Shown: positions 1 through 9,161, counted from the first letter of the stretch. The stretch is 64,000 bases of DNA from Candidatus Lambdaproteobacteria bacterium RIFOXYD2_FULL_56_26 (GCA_001783715.1 MFNF01000057.1:62001-126000); one strand, 5' to 3'. Numbers and translations are program-made. The notes: generated from the sequence alone by a model not told the origin.

Positions 1-226
1 CCAAAAAGTCTGGGTGGGACCCGCTGGCAAAAAGGCGGCAGTTCTCGCAAACCCCGCATTCCTGGCCCAAGTCGCAGTTGATCCTTTGGGCCAATACCCG
101 GGTGACGGTTGACTTGCCCAGCCCCTTGGGGCCCAGGAAGAGGTAGGCTGAAGGCAGGCGGTCCGCCTGGTGGGTGGCCCAAAGTTGCCGGAAAATCTCT
201 TGGTGGCCGACCAGGATTTGGCTCAT
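1..226 (-). CDS. holB: DNA polymerase III delta' subunit, N-terminal part (cut by window edge)
   Basis: The first 75 residues are present; the rest lies left of the window. Delta' is a clamp-loader subunit that helps load the beta sliding clamp for replication. Visible are a P-loop, GPKGLGKST (about residues 32-40), and a zinc-binding cysteine set C51, C57, C60, C63, both typical of the AAA+ clamp-loader family. The start ATG (224-226) overlaps the tmk stop codon as ATGA, so the two are probably translationally coupled, and tmk-holB is a common gene pair. Gamma/tau (dnaX) shares these motifs, but the tmk linkage and the short N-terminus favour holB. Confidence 0.85.
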   Translation of the reverse strand, partial: MSQILVGHQEIFRQLWATHQADRLPSAYLFLGPKGLGKSTVTRVLAQRINCDLGQECGVCENCRLFASGSHPDFL

Positions 227-843
227 GATTCAATCTTTTTTAAGACCTGCTGCAGGACTTCGGCATGGATCACTTCGGTGGGCCGCTGTGCATCAATCAC
301 CCAAAAACGCTCTGGACAGCGGGCGCTCAGGTCTTGGTAAGCTTGGGCCACACGGTCAAAAAAACTTTTTTCCTCCCCTTCCAGCCTGCAGGATTCCCCA
401 CCCTGCTCTTCGTTGCGCCGGTTGATCCTTGCCCTAGCCGCTTCGGGGCTGATTTGGAACAAAAAGGTCAACGCCGGGGTGGCCAATTGGGCCTCTAAGG
501 GCCGGAGCCATTCCAGGTTTAGCCCCCTGCCTCCTCCCTGGTAGGCCAAAGTGGCATCGTGATACCGGTCGCAAAGCACCAGTTTCCCGGACTTGAGGGC
601 CGGGTGGATCACCTCTGCCAGATGTTGGAATCGGTCGGCCATGTAAAGCAGTAGCTCGGATTGGGGACAAAGGGCCTTGTGGCTCGGGTCGAGCAGGAGC
701 GCCCTGATTTTGGCCCCGATCTCGGTGCCTCCTGGCTGTTTGGTCAAGATCGGGTCAAAGCCCCAGGCCTGGAGTGCTTGGGCCAGCAGGTTGATTTGGG
801 TGGTCTTGCCGCAGCCATCGATGCCCTCGAAGGTGATCAACAT
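223..843 (-). CDS. tmk: thymidylate kinase
   Basis: A 206-residue protein, the usual length for bacterial dTMP kinase, which makes dTDP from dTMP and ATP in the cytoplasm. The P-loop GIDGCGKTT is at residues 7-15. The DRYHDATLAYQGGGRGL segment matches the DR(Y/F) motif and thymidine-contacting region, and an Arg-rich lid segment follows around residue 145. It starts immediately after the murA stop and ends overlapping holB by 4 bases, so murA-tmk-holB looks like one minus-strand transcription unit. Confidence 0.95.
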   Translation of the reverse strand: MLITFEGIDGCGKTTQINLLAQALQAWGFDPILTKQPGGTEIGAKIRALLLDPSHKALCPQSELLLYMADRFQHLAEVIHPALKSGKLVLCDRYHDATLAYQGGGRGLNLEWLRPLEAQLATPALTFLFQISPEAARARINRRNEEQGGESCRLEGEEKSFFDRVAQAYQDLSARCPERFWVIDAQRPTEVIHAEVLQQVLKKIES

Positions 844-2124
844 CTAAACCCTTTGGATCTCGGCACCCAAGGCGCCCAACCGTTGGTCGATCGCTTCGTA
901 GCCCCGGTCGATCTGGCCGATGTTGTGGATCTCGCTGGTCCCCTCGGCACACAAGGCGGCGATCAAAAGGGCCATCCCCGCCCGGATGTCGGGGCTGGAG
1001 AGGGTCATGCCCTTGAGTCTCGCCGGACCGACCACCACCGCCCGGTGGGGGTCGCAAAGCACGATCTTCGCCCCCATACGGATCAACTTGTCCACCCAAA
1101 ACAAACGGCTTTCAAAGAGCTTTTCAAAGATCAAAACCGTCCCTTTGCACTGGGTGGCCACCACCGTCATGATGCTGGTCAAGTCCGCCGGAAAACCGGG
1201 CCAGGGGGCATCGTCGATCTTGGGGATTGAATCGTCGATGTCGTTTTGGATGATCATTTTTTGTTTGGCCGGGACCAACAGGTCGTCTTTGCCTTGCTTG
1301 ACAAACTCGACCCCCAACCGGCGGAAGTAGGAACGGATCTGGCCCAGGTGCTCCCACCCGGCATCTTGGATCAGGATCTCGCTTTTTGTCACCGCCGCCA
1401 AACCGATCAGGGAGCCCACCTCGGTGTGGTCCGGCTGGATTCGGTATTCACAGCCACCCAGGTGCGGCACCCCTTCGATGGTCAAAAGGTTGCTGCCCAG
1501 GCCGCCGATTTTGGCCCCCATCAGGTTGAGCATCCGGCAGAGCCCTTGGACGTGAGGCTCACAAGCGGCGTGGTACACCCTTGTGGTGCCCTTGGCCAGG
1601 ACGGCGGCCATGATCAGGTGCTCGGTGGCCATGACGCTGGCCTCATCGAGCAGCAGGTCGGCCCCTTTGAGGCCCTGGTTGACCACTTGGTGGTACCCGG
1701 CCTTACGGCTGAATTTGAGGCCCAGCTGTTCCAGGGCATGGACATGGGTGTCCAGCCTCCGTTTGCCGATCGAATCCCCGCCTGGTTCAAAGATCTTGGC
1801 CTTGCCCATCCGGTAGGCCAAGGGAGCGGCCAAGAGGAAGCTGCCTCGGATCGCCTGGGCCAACTCTTTGGCCGGTTCAAAGCTGAGCAGGTTGGAAGCG
1901 TCAAACTGGTAACTGCTCTCCCCTTTGTAACTGATCGAGACCCCCAATCCCTCCAAAATCTCCTTCATCTTGATGATGTCCCCAATGTGGGGGAGGTTGT
2001 GGATCAAGATGGGCTGGTCGGTCAGCAGCACGGCGGCCAAAACGGGCAGCGCCTCGTTTTTGTTGCCGGAGGGACGGATCGAACCTTTGAGCGGATTGCC
2101 GCCTTTAACGATAAATTTTTCCAT
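844..2124 (-). CDS. murA: UDP-N-acetylglucosamine 1-carboxyvinyltransferase (MurA), Cys-to-Asp variant
   Basis: A 426-residue enzyme of the EPSP synthase-like family. It transfers enolpyruvate from PEP to UDP-GlcNAc, the first committed step of peptidoglycan synthesis. The substrate-binding Lys-Asn pair is in SGNKNEALP (residues 19-27). Conserved GFPADL and DIRAGMAL segments lie further on. The loop that normally reads PGGC reads [10 protein letters not shown], with Asp at residue 117 (codon 1774-1776). This Cys-to-Asp change is known from naturally fosfomycin-insensitive MurA proteins (Mycobacterium, Chlamydia). I chose the ATG at 2122-2124 because family members begin near this MEKFIV sequence; an in-frame upstream start at 2181 would add an unconserved 19-residue leader. 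Confidence 0.95.
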   Translation of the reverse strand: MEKFIVKGGNPLKGSIRPSGNKNEALPVLAAVLLTDQPILIHNLPHIGDIIKMKEILEGLGVSISYKGESSYQFDASNLLSFEPAKELAQAIRGSFLLAAPLAYRMGKAKIFEPGGDSIGKRRLDTHVHALEQLGLKFSRKAGYHQVVNQGLKGADLLLDEASVMATEHLIMAAVLAKGTTRVYHAACEPHVQGLCRMLNLMGAKIGGLGSNLLTIEGVPHLGGCEYRIQPDHTEVGSLIGLAAVTKSEILIQDAGWEHLGQIRSYFRRLGVEFVKQGKDDLLVPAKQKMIIQNDIDDSIPKIDDAPWPGFPADLTSIMTVVATQCKGTVLIFEKLFESRLFWVDKLIRMGAKIVLCDPHRAVVVGPARLKGMTLSSPDIRAGMALLIAALCAEGTSEIHNIGQIDRGYEAIDQRLGALGAEIQRV

Positions 2125-2269
2125 GTAGGCAAGAGGGAGGAAGGGGTTTGGCCCCATGGGCCGTGGCGGGCATTGTCCCAAAGGGAGCGGGAAAGGTCAA
2201 ATTTTTTAAGGCCACCGGGCCACTCCTTCACCCCGGCCACCGGGGGAAGGGTTTTTCTGGCCTGAGGAG

Positions 2270-3328
2270 CTAAATCCGCACCCCTACCGGCCTGGGGTTG
2301 GCTTGGCCGGGTTTTTGGCCGAACCGCCCGGCGATTTGGTGGCCACAGCCTTTGCAGTAGCCGCCGGGGCCGAGCTGGTAAGAAAGGAGCTGGAACCAAT
2401 CCCGTTCGATCACCGGTTGTTGGCATTTGGGGCAAAGGGTCCGGCTGCCGGGGGCGTGGTGGACATTGCCGGTGTAAACGTTTTTGAGGCCCACTTCCAG
2501 GCTCAGGTTCCGAGCCTTTTCCAAGGTTTCCAGCCGGGTCGGCGGGTGCTGTGTCATTTTGTAGTCGGGATGGAAGGCGCTGAAGTGGAGCGGCACCTCC
2601 GGCCCCAATTCCTGGCCCACCCATTCGGCCAAAGCCTTCAGCTCCGCTGGGTCGTCGTTCTCCCCTTCGATCAGCAAGGTGGTCACCTCCAGCCAAACCT
2701 GGGTCTTTTGGGCCAGATAAACCAAGGTTTCTTTGACCGGCTCCAAATGGCCTTGGCAGAGGTGGGAGTAAAACCGGGGGCTGAAGCCTTTGAGGTCCAG
2801 ATTGGCGGCATCCACCTGGGCAAAAAACTCAATCGCTGGTTTGGGGTTGATGTAACCAGCGCTGACCACCACCACCTTGATCCCTTCGGCCCGACAGGCC
2901 CGGGCCACCTCTACGGCAAATTCTAGGTAGATGACCGGATCGTTGTAGGTCAAGGCCACCGAGGTGGCCCCCATTTCCTTGGCGGATCGAGCGATTTGTT
3001 CCGGTTCCGCTTGCCGGGCGAAAGCGTCCCAGTCCCTAGTTTTGCTGATGTCCCAGTTTTGGCAGAACTTACAGCCCAGGTTACAACCGATGGTGCCAAA
3101 AGACAGCACTCCCGAGCCGGGGAAAAAATGGAAGAGCGGTTTTTTTTCGATCGGGTCCAGCTGGAAGCCGCTGGCTTTGCCGTAGGAATTGAGGTAGAAC
3201 TTGCCACCCTGGTTTTCCCGGTTTTGGCAAAACCCCTGCGCCCCCGGTTTGACCTTGCAGCCCCTCGGACACAACTCACACAAGACCCCTTGGTTGGGCA
3301 GGGAAGACCAATAACGGGCTGGGAACAT
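2270..3328 (-). CDS. amrS: AmmeMemoRadiSam-type radical SAM enzyme
   Basis: A 352-residue radical SAM protein of the group related to pyruvate formate-lyase activating enzymes. The cluster motif CNLGCKFC (CxxxCxxC) lies around residues 80-87. Upstream is a cysteine-rich CELCPRGC segment, and near the C-terminus are CPKCQQ and CKGCG, the layout of the AmmeMemoRadiSam radical SAM protein. The usual AMMECR1 and MEMO partners are not in this window, so the substrate is unknown. Start: ATG 3326-3328 has a well placed GGAGGT seven bases upstream; the in-frame GTG at 3337 overlaps that ribosome site and is less likely. The gene follows selD on the same strand after about 130 bases. Confidence 0.85.
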   Translation of the reverse strand: MFPARYWSSLPNQGVLCELCPRGCKVKPGAQGFCQNRENQGGKFYLNSYGKASGFQLDPIEKKPLFHFFPGSGVLSFGTIGCNLGCKFCQNWDISKTRDWDAFARQAEPEQIARSAKEMGATSVALTYNDPVIYLEFAVEVARACRAEGIKVVVVSAGYINPKPAIEFFAQVDAANLDLKGFSPRFYSHLCQGHLEPVKETLVYLAQKTQVWLEVTTLLIEGENDDPAELKALAEWVGQELGPEVPLHFSAFHPDYKMTQHPPTRLETLEKARNLSLEVGLKNVYTGNVHHAPGSRTLCPKCQQPVIERDWFQLLSYQLGPGGYCKGCGHQIAGRFGQKPGQANPRPVGVRI

Positions 3329-3457
3329 CACAAGCACCTCCAGAATCTAAGATAGCACATTTTTTTCTGGTCCAAAAAACCAAAAAATAAGCTGCAAATT
3401 CAGTGGATAGATTGGAATAAACCGGGGGAAGTGCGCAAGGGGAAAAAGGGAGAAACC

Positions 3458-4513
3458 TTAAATCACTTCAATCCCTACCGGGCCGGGCTGAAAATGACCC
3501 ACTTGGTCGGCCCAGGCCAAACCTGCGGCCTTGAGGGCGGTGACCAAGGTTGCCGCTTGGGCTTGGGGCAAGGCAAACAACAGTCCACCCGAGGTCTGGG
3601 GGTCAAAGAGCAATTCTGTTTGGGCCTCTGTCAGGCTCTTGTGCAGCTTAAGTTTGTGGTCGAGCAGTTTGCGGTTGTCTTTGTTGCTCCTAGTGGTGAC
3701 CCCTTTTTGGTACATTTCCAAAGCACCGGAAAAAAAAGGCAGACGGCGGTGCTCAAACACCAAGGTCAACCCCGTACCGGCGGCCATTTCCAAGCCGTGG
3801 CCCAGGATGCCAAAGCCGGTCACATCGGTGGCCCCGTGGATCTCAAAGCCCTGGGCCAGAACCTTGGCGGGGCCGTTGAGGGTGGTCAGGGCGGGGATCA
3901 CTTCTTCGAGCAGCCGGGCATACGAAAATTGGTCCCCCCTGGTGGCGTTGAGCAACACCCCCGAGCCCAGGGGCTTGGTCAGCACCAGTGCGTCCCCCTC
4001 CTGGGCGGTGCTGTTGCGCCAAATCTTGGCCGGGTGGACTTGGCCCGTGACCGAGAGGCCAAATTTGGGTTCTTCGTCTTCCACCGAATGGCCGCCCACC
4101 ACTACGGCACCGGCCTCCTTGACCTTGTCGTGGGCCCCTCGCAAGATCTCCCGCAGTACCCCCAGGTCCAGCTTTTTGACCGGAAACATCACCAGATTCA
4201 TCGCCGTCAAAGGTTCGCCGCCCATCGCCCAGATGTCCGAGAGGCTGTTGGCGGCGGCGATTTGGCCAAAGACGTAAGGGTCGTCCACCGCCGGGGTGAT
4301 GAAGTCCACGGTGTTGACCAAGGCAAGGTCCTCAGTCAAAAGATAGACCCCGGCATCGTCGGAAGTCTCGGTCCCGACCAGAAGCCTGGGGTGATCGTTT
4401 AAGCCCAACCCAGCGAGCGCCGCCGACAGACCTGTCGGCCCCAACTTAGCGGCTCAACCGCAAGTTTTGGCGAGGTGGGTCAGTCGTTTTTTTCGTTTGG
4501 GCCAGGAAAACAT
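3458..4513 (-). CDS. selD: selenide, water dikinase, a selenoprotein read through an in-frame UGA
   Basis: SelD makes selenophosphate from selenide and ATP, the selenium donor for Sec-tRNA. Taken without recoding, the frame could start only at a TTG (4444) and would lack the catalytic N-terminus. Reading through the TGA at 4454-4456 restores it: ATG at 4511-4513, then LTHLAKTCG-U-AAKLGP, with U at residue 20 and the essential Lys at 23, as in Sec-containing SelD proteins. A ribosome site (AAGGAA) precedes this ATG by about 6 bases, and the full length of 351 residues fits the family. The rest carries the expected TSDDAG, NTVDF and GGHSVEDEEP segments of the AIR synthase-like ATP fold. Sec incorporation is inferred from conservation and the adjacent hairpin. 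Confidence 0.9.
4422..4439 (-). promoter_or_regulatory. candidate bacterial SECIS hairpin of selD
   Basis: Starting 15 bases after the UGA, the mRNA can form GCCGAC/GUCGGC, six perfect pairs, extendable by an A-U pair. The loop is AGGUCU (or GGUC) and begins 21-22 bases after the UGA. This meets the published bacterial SECIS rules: a short apical loop with a G in its first two bases, 16-37 bases from the UGA. The element lies inside the coding sequence, as expected for bacteria. The role is inferred. Confidence 0.7.
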
Positions 4514-4643
4514 CTTGTTCCTTTGGGGTGAAGTAACCTTGAGGTTTGGAGACTAACACAGCGCCGTAATGGGGGCAATCGACTTGGCGAACCTTTGGTT
4601 TTGGGGTAGGCTGAGAGAAGCTGCAATAAAAAGGAGAGGCAAT

Positions 4644-5585
4644 ATGTCGGTGGCACAAGACCTGGGGTTTGGGGTTTGGCGGATCGAGCTGTTGGACAAA
4701 AAAAGTCCCTACCCGGTCAGTGGATACTTGGTTTTGGACGAAGAAAAATGGGTGGTGGAAACCGGCCCTTCGGCGGCCCACGGCCAGATTGTGGCCGCTT
4801 TGGAAGAAGCGAAGGTTGGCCTAAATGAAATCACCGGGATCCTGGTTACCCATGTGCACCTGGACCACAGCGGCGGAGCGGGGTTGCTCGCCCAGGCCTG
4901 CCCCAACGCCAAGGTTTATGTCCACCCTCGGGGAGCCCGGCACCTAGTGGACCCAAGCAAACTGGAGTCCAGCGCCAGGGCGGTTTATGGGGAGCTGTTT
5001 GATTCCTTGTTTGCGCCGATCCTCCCGATCCCAAAATCCAAGGTCGTAGTGGCGGAGCCGGGCGGTAAAGTGAGGTTGGGCAAAGACCGGGAGCTGCATT
5101 TTTTTGATGCCCCCGGCCATTGTCTGCATCATCTGTTCGCCTGGGACCCCAAAAGCCGGGGGATTTTTTCCGGTGATGCCGCCGGGATGTTTTATGCCCA
5201 TGCCTGGGAACAGTACCATGCGGCCTTGTGCCTGCCTGCCTCCACCCCCACCCAGTTCGACCCCAAGGCCATGGCCCAGACCGCCCAGGAGATGTTGGAC
5301 CTGGACCCCAAACGGATCTATTACACCCATTTTGGGCATACCGAAGAGGCGGCGGAGATGTTAAAAGAGATGTTGTCTTGGTTGCCCCTGTACGGCGAGC
5401 GGGCCGTGGAGCTGTACAAGAAGGAACAAAGCGAGGCCAAGGTGGCCAACTTTATGTACCAGGAGATTTGGAAGGTCGCCCAAGCTCGGGGCATCAAAGA
5501 CGAATCCGCCTTGCCCGGCCTGCATTTTGACTGCAACCTCAACGCCCAAGGGGTCGCCGCTTACGTCAAGTTTTTGGAGCGGTAA
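4644..5585 (+). CDS. MBL-fold metallo-hydrolase
   Basis: A 313-residue metallo-beta-lactamase-fold protein. The metal-binding signature THVHLDHSGG lies near residue 70, with later ligand candidates in FDAPGHCLHH, FSGDAAG and YTHFGH, the order expected for a glyoxalase II-like hydrolase. The substrate cannot be read from sequence. The ATG at 4644 has a strong AAGGAGAGG four bases upstream; an in-frame start at 4569 has none and would add an odd Arg-rich leader. It is transcribed divergently from selD across about 130 bases. Confidence 0.85.
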   Translation: MSVAQDLGFGVWRIELLDKKSPYPVSGYLVLDEEKWVVETGPSAAHGQIVAALEEAKVGLNEITGILVTHVHLDHSGGAGLLAQACPNAKVYVHPRGARHLVDPSKLESSARAVYGELFDSLFAPILPIPKSKVVVAEPGGKVRLGKDRELHFFDAPGHCLHHLFAWDPKSRGIFSGDAAGMFYAHAWEQYHAALCLPASTPTQFDPKAMAQTAQEMLDLDPKRIYYTHFGHTEEAAEMLKEMLSWLPLYGERAVELYKKEQSEAKVANFMYQEIWKVAQARGIKDESALPGLHFDCNLNAQGVAAYVKFLER

Positions 5586-5586
5586 G

Positions 5587-5625
5587 GGGGGTAAGCTGGC
5601 AAACCAAAGGGAGGTGCCTACCCCC
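5587..5625. other. hairpin between convergent genes
   Basis: GGGGGTA (5587-5593) pairs with TACCCCC (5619-5625), and an inner GGCA/TGCC pair lies at 5598-5601 and 5615-5618. It sits just after the MBL gene and covers the proC stop. There is no T-tract, so a two-way terminator role is only a suggestion. Confidence 0.3.
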
Positions 5626-6424
5626 TCCCCAACTCCTCGGAACGGGCTTTGGCGGCTTTGAAGCCTTCGGTCAGGGATTGTTTGATCCCCTTGGCATCAA
5701 AGGTCCTGAGCGCTGCTTCGGTGGTGCCGCCTTTGCTGGTGACCCGCTTTTTGAGTCCCTCGGCCCCTTCTTCGCTTTGCTCCAGCAACAGGGAGGCCCC
5801 CAAGAGGGTTTGGTTGGCCAGCATGGTTGCGTCCCCGGCGGAGAAGCCAAAGGCCTTGGCGGCCTCGGTCATCGCTTCGGCCAGATAAAACAGGTAGGCG
5901 GGGCCGGAGCCGGAGATGGCGGTGGCCGAGTCGATCATCCCTTCATGTTCCACTTCAATTGCCTTGCCCATGCCGCCCAAGATCACTTGGGCAATCGCCT
6001 TGTGGCTGGCGGTCACCTTGGGACTGCCACAAAAGACGGTCATCCCTTGGTGGATGGCGCAAGGGGTGTTGGGCATGGAGCGGATCAACATGGGTTCGGT
6101 GAGGACCTTTTCCATCGCCTTGAGGGTGATCCCCGCCATGATCGAAATTACCAAACTTTGGGCATTGACCTTGGGTTTAAGCCGCTCCATCACGGGCACC
6201 GCATCCTGGGGCTTGATGGCTAAAATCACCAGTTCTTGGGTTTCTTTCACTTCCTCAATGGTTTTGAAGATCCGTACCCCCATGCCTTCAAGCTGGAGGG
6301 TATGTTGGTTCTCCTGCTTTTCAACGATCAAAAGAGACTCCCTGGGGAAGATCTCTTTTTCCAGCAAGGCAGAAACAATGGCCGAACCCATGTTTCCGCA
6401 ACCGACGATCAAGGCAGTTTTCAT
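5618..6424 (-). CDS. proC: pyrroline-5-carboxylate reductase
   Basis: A 268-residue NAD(P)H-dependent reductase making proline from pyrroline-5-carboxylate in the cytoplasm. The Rossmann motif VGCGNMGSA is at residues 7-15. RSMPNTPC (about residues 114-121), SGSGPAYLF and the Thr/Ser-rich VTSKGGTTEAAL segment near residue 230 are family signatures, and the length is typical. It starts 11 bases after the serC stop, in the run prfC-serC-proC; no strong ribosome site is visible, so coupling to serC is plausible. Confidence 0.95.
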   Translation of the reverse strand: MKTALIVGCGNMGSAIVSALLEKEIFPRESLLIVEKQENQHTLQLEGMGVRIFKTIEEVKETQELVILAIKPQDAVPVMERLKPKVNAQSLVISIMAGITLKAMEKVLTEPMLIRSMPNTPCAIHQGMTVFCGSPKVTASHKAIAQVILGGMGKAIEVEHEGMIDSATAISGSGPAYLFYLAEAMTEAAKAFGFSAGDATMLANQTLLGASLLLEQSEEGAEGLKKRVTSKGGTTEAALRTFDAKGIKQSLTEGFKAAKARSEELGRG

Positions 6425-6435
6425 GGCTTTGTTTT

Positions 6436-7539
6436 TTAAAAAGTGGACTGACGATTTTTCCGTTCAAATTCGGCCATAAACTGGGCCAAGGCCTCAATGC
6501 CTTCCATGGGCATGGCGTTGTAAATCGAAGCCCTGGCTCCGCCGACCGCCCGGTGGCCCTTGAGGGCGTACAGACCTTCGGCGAGGGCTTCCTTGACAAA
6601 CCGGTCCAACAGGGTCTCGTTGGGTAGGTTAAAACAGACGTTCATCGAAGACCGGTGGTCCTTGTGGGCTACGGAAGAATAAAAGTCGGATTGGTCCAAG
6701 GCTTGGTACAGCCGTTTGGCCTTGGCCTCGTTGCGCTGTTCGAGCACCCCCACCCCACCTTCGGCCTTGAGCCACTTGAGTACCAGATTCATCACGTAAA
6801 TGGCAAAGGTGTTGATCGTATTGGCCATGCTGTGGTTGTCGGCGTACACCTTAAAGTCCAAGAGCTTGGGGCAGTTCTTGGGGGCGTGGCCGATCAGGTC
6901 CTTGCGCACAAAGGCCACCGCAATCCCGCTGGGGCCAAGGTTCTTCTGGGCTCCGGCGTAGATCATCCCAAACTGGCTGTAGTCCACCTTGCGAGAGAGG
7001 ATCTCGCTGGTCATGTCGGCGACCAAGGGGACCGAACCGGTCTTGGGGAAACGGTGGTACCTGGTCCCGTACAGGGTGTTGTTGCTGGTGATGTGGACAT
7101 AAGAGGCGCTTTGGTCCACCAATTCGGGGGTCAAGGTGGGGATTTCCTTGAACCCACCGGCTTCGGAGGAAAGGACCACTTCGATCTGGCCAAACTTTTC
7201 GGCTTCCTTGCGGGCGATTTGGGCGAAGTTGCCGGTTTCCACATACAACCCCTTTTTGCTGGGCTGGAGCCCCAGCAGGTTGAGCGGCACCGCCGAAAAG
7301 AGCATCTGGGCCCCGCCGTGGATGTAGAGGATCTCGTAGTTTTCCGGCAGCTCGGCCAGCTCCCGCATCAGGACATCCGTCTCGGCCAGGAGGGCCTCAA
7401 AGTCCTTGCCTCGGTGGCTGATTTCGATGACCGAAGCCCCCAGGTGGTTGAAGTCCAAAAACTCTTCCTGAACCTGTTTCATCACCGGCACCGGCAACAT
7501 CGCCGGGCCTGCCCCAAAGTTATAGACCGGTCGTTTCAT
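6436..7539 (-). CDS. serC: phosphoserine aminotransferase
   Basis: A 367-residue PLP-dependent class V aminotransferase that converts 3-phosphohydroxypyruvate and glutamate to phosphoserine in serine synthesis (also used in pyridoxine synthesis in some bacteria). It begins YNFGAGPAMLP as usual. SHRGKDF near residue 43, the PLP-lysine segment YAGAQKNLGPSG near residue 193 and the C-terminal GHRAVGGARASIYNAM are all conserved. It lies between prfC and proC on the same strand with short gaps (26 and 11 bases). Confidence 0.96.
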   Translation of the reverse strand: MKRPVYNFGAGPAMLPVPVMKQVQEEFLDFNHLGASVIEISHRGKDFEALLAETDVLMRELAELPENYEILYIHGGAQMLFSAVPLNLLGLQPSKKGLYVETGNFAQIARKEAEKFGQIEVVLSSEAGGFKEIPTLTPELVDQSASYVHITSNNTLYGTRYHRFPKTGSVPLVADMTSEILSRKVDYSQFGMIYAGAQKNLGPSGIAVAFVRKDLIGHAPKNCPKLLDFKVYADNHSMANTINTFAIYVMNLVLKWLKAEGGVGVLEQRNEAKAKRLYQALDQSDFYSSVAHKDHRSSMNVCFNLPNETLLDRFVKEALAEGLYALKGHRAVGGARASIYNAMPMEGIEALAQFMAEFERKNRQSTF

Positions 7540-7565
7540 CGGAAAACATCCAAGGAAAGGTTAAG

Positions 7566-9161
7566 TTAAACAGGGATATGGTCGGAGTTTTGGTAGAACT
7601 CCAGGCCTTCAAACTTCTTTTTTGCGTATTCCAAGTCCCACTCGGAGCCGCACAAAAAGATCGGCTGGCCGTCCACGTCGGTGGCCACTTGGGTGGTGTA
7701 CCGGGACTCAAACTCCTTGAGCTGCTTGGGGTCCTTGCAATGGTACCACCGAGCCAGTTGGTAGGGAACCGGCTCAAAGAGGCCTTCAACGGCATATTCG
7801 TGCTCCAGCCTGAACTTGATCACCTCAAACTGCAAGACCCCCACTACCCCCAGGACCATCTGGCTGCCGAAGTTGAGCTTAAAGACCTGGGTCGCCCCCT
7901 CTTCGGTCAGTTGTTGCAGCCCTTTTTCCAGCTGCTTGACCTTGAGCGGGTTGGCCAAGCGCACCTTCATAAAATGTTCGGGGCTGAAATGAGGAATCCC
8001 GGTAAAGTGCAGGGATTCCCCTTCGGAGAAGCTGTCGCCGATCTGGAACAGGCCGGTGTCGTAAAGGCCGATGATCTCTCCCGGATAGGCTTCGTCCAAG
8101 GACTCCCGGTCTTGGGCCAAAAAGCCCATCACGTTGGCCAACTTGATCTGCCGCCCCAGCCTTACATGCTGGACCTTCATGCCCTTTTCAAACCGGCCCG
8201 AACAGATCCGCAAAAAGGCGATCCGGTCCCGGTGGCTGGGGTCCATGTTGGCTTGGATCTTAAAGATAAATCCGGTCAACTTGGGTTCCGCCGCCTGGAC
8301 TTCTCGCTCCTGGGCGGGGCGGGAACGGGGGCTGGGGGCGTGGATCAGGAAGGCATCCAAAAACTCCTGGACCCCAAAGCTGTTCATCGCCGAGCCAAAA
8401 AAAACCGGGGTCAGGTGCCCTGAAAGGTAGGCCTCGGGGTCAAACTCGTTGCCTGCCCCTTCCAAAAGTTCCATTTCCTCCCGGAACTGCTTGGCCCAGG
8501 AAGGGTCGGCCAGTTGGTCGATCCGGGGGTCTCCGGGGCCGGTCAACTGTAGGGTTTCAAAGGCCTTTTTTTCCGATCCGGGGGCAAAGATCCGCAAGAC
8601 CTTGGTGGGCCGGTGGTACACCCCCTTAAAGTCCGAACCCATCCCGATCGGCCAAGTGATCGGGCTGCATTGGATGCCCAGGACCCGTTCCACCTCGTCC
8701 ATCAGCTCAAAGGGGCTGCGGCATTGCCGGTCAAATTTGTTCATGAAGGTCATCACCGGGGTCGAGCGCATCCGGCAGACTTCCAACAGTTTTTTGGTTT
8801 GGGTCTCCACCCCTTTGGCCCCGTCGATCAACATCAAGGCCGAGTCCACGGCGGTCAAAACCCGGTAGGTGTCTTCGGAGAAGTCCTGGTGGCCGGGGGT
8901 GTCCAGCAGAGTGATGTTGTGGTCGTTGTACCGGAACGAGAGAACCGAACTGGTCACCGAGATCCCCCGTTGTTTCTCAATCTCCATCCAGTCGCTGGTG
9001 GCGTACCGGCCAGACTTGCGGCTTTTGACCGTCCCGGCCATTTGGATCGCCCCACCAAAGAGCAGGATCTTTTCGGTAATGGTGGTTTTGCCTGCATCCG
9101 GGTGGCTGATGATGGCAAAGGTCCGTTGCTTGGCGATCTTTTGGGCTAATTCCGTCGGCAT
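7566..9161 (-). CDS. prfC: peptide chain release factor 3
   Basis: A 531-residue translational GTPase that recycles RF1/RF2 after peptide release. Visible motifs are SHPDAGKTT (G1), RGISVTSS (G2), DTPGHQDFSEDTYR (G3) and NKFD (G4), followed by the RF3-specific domains. I placed the start at ATG 9159-9161, where the conserved core begins; an upstream in-frame start would add a 31-residue unconserved extension. It is first in the prfC-serC-proC run. A degenerate copy of part of this gene lies upstream at about 9280-9500. Confidence 0.96.
   Translation of the reverse strand: MPTELAQKIAKQRTFAIISHPDAGKTTITEKILLFGGAIQMAGTVKSRKSGRYATSDWMEIEKQRGISVTSSVLSFRYNDHNITLLDTPGHQDFSEDTYRVLTAVDSALMLIDGAKGVETQTKKLLEVCRMRSTPVMTFMNKFDRQCRSPFELMDEVERVLGIQCSPITWPIGMGSDFKGVYHRPTKVLRIFAPGSEKKAFETLQLTGPGDPRIDQLADPSWAKQFREEMELLEGAGNEFDPEAYLSGHLTPVFFGSAMNSFGVQEFLDAFLIHAPSPRSRPAQEREVQAAEPKLTGFIFKIQANMDPSHRDRIAFLRICSGRFEKGMKVQHVRLGRQIKLANVMGFLAQDRESLDEAYPGEIIGLYDTGLFQIGDSFSEGESLHFTGIPHFSPEHFMKVRLANPLKVKQLEKGLQQLTEEGATQVFKLNFGSQMVLGVVGVLQFEVIKFRLEHEYAVEGLFEPVPYQLARWYHCKDPKQLKEFESRYTTQVATDVDGQPIFLCGSEWDLEYAKKKFEGLEFYQNSDHIPV

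Noticed and set aside
1246-2265. A 339-codon open frame on the plus strand opposite murA
   Set aside because: Pure antisense shadow of a well conserved gene; the GC-rich codon bias here keeps the opposite frame open. The product has no motif. Similar long antisense frames (e.g. 11040-12452, 28098-29855 and 51245-52519, minus) were dropped for the same reason.
3458-4444. SelD starting at TTG 4444 as a 328-residue protein
   Set aside because: It lacks the catalytic residue and Lys, has no ribosome site, and the recoded frame upstream restores both.
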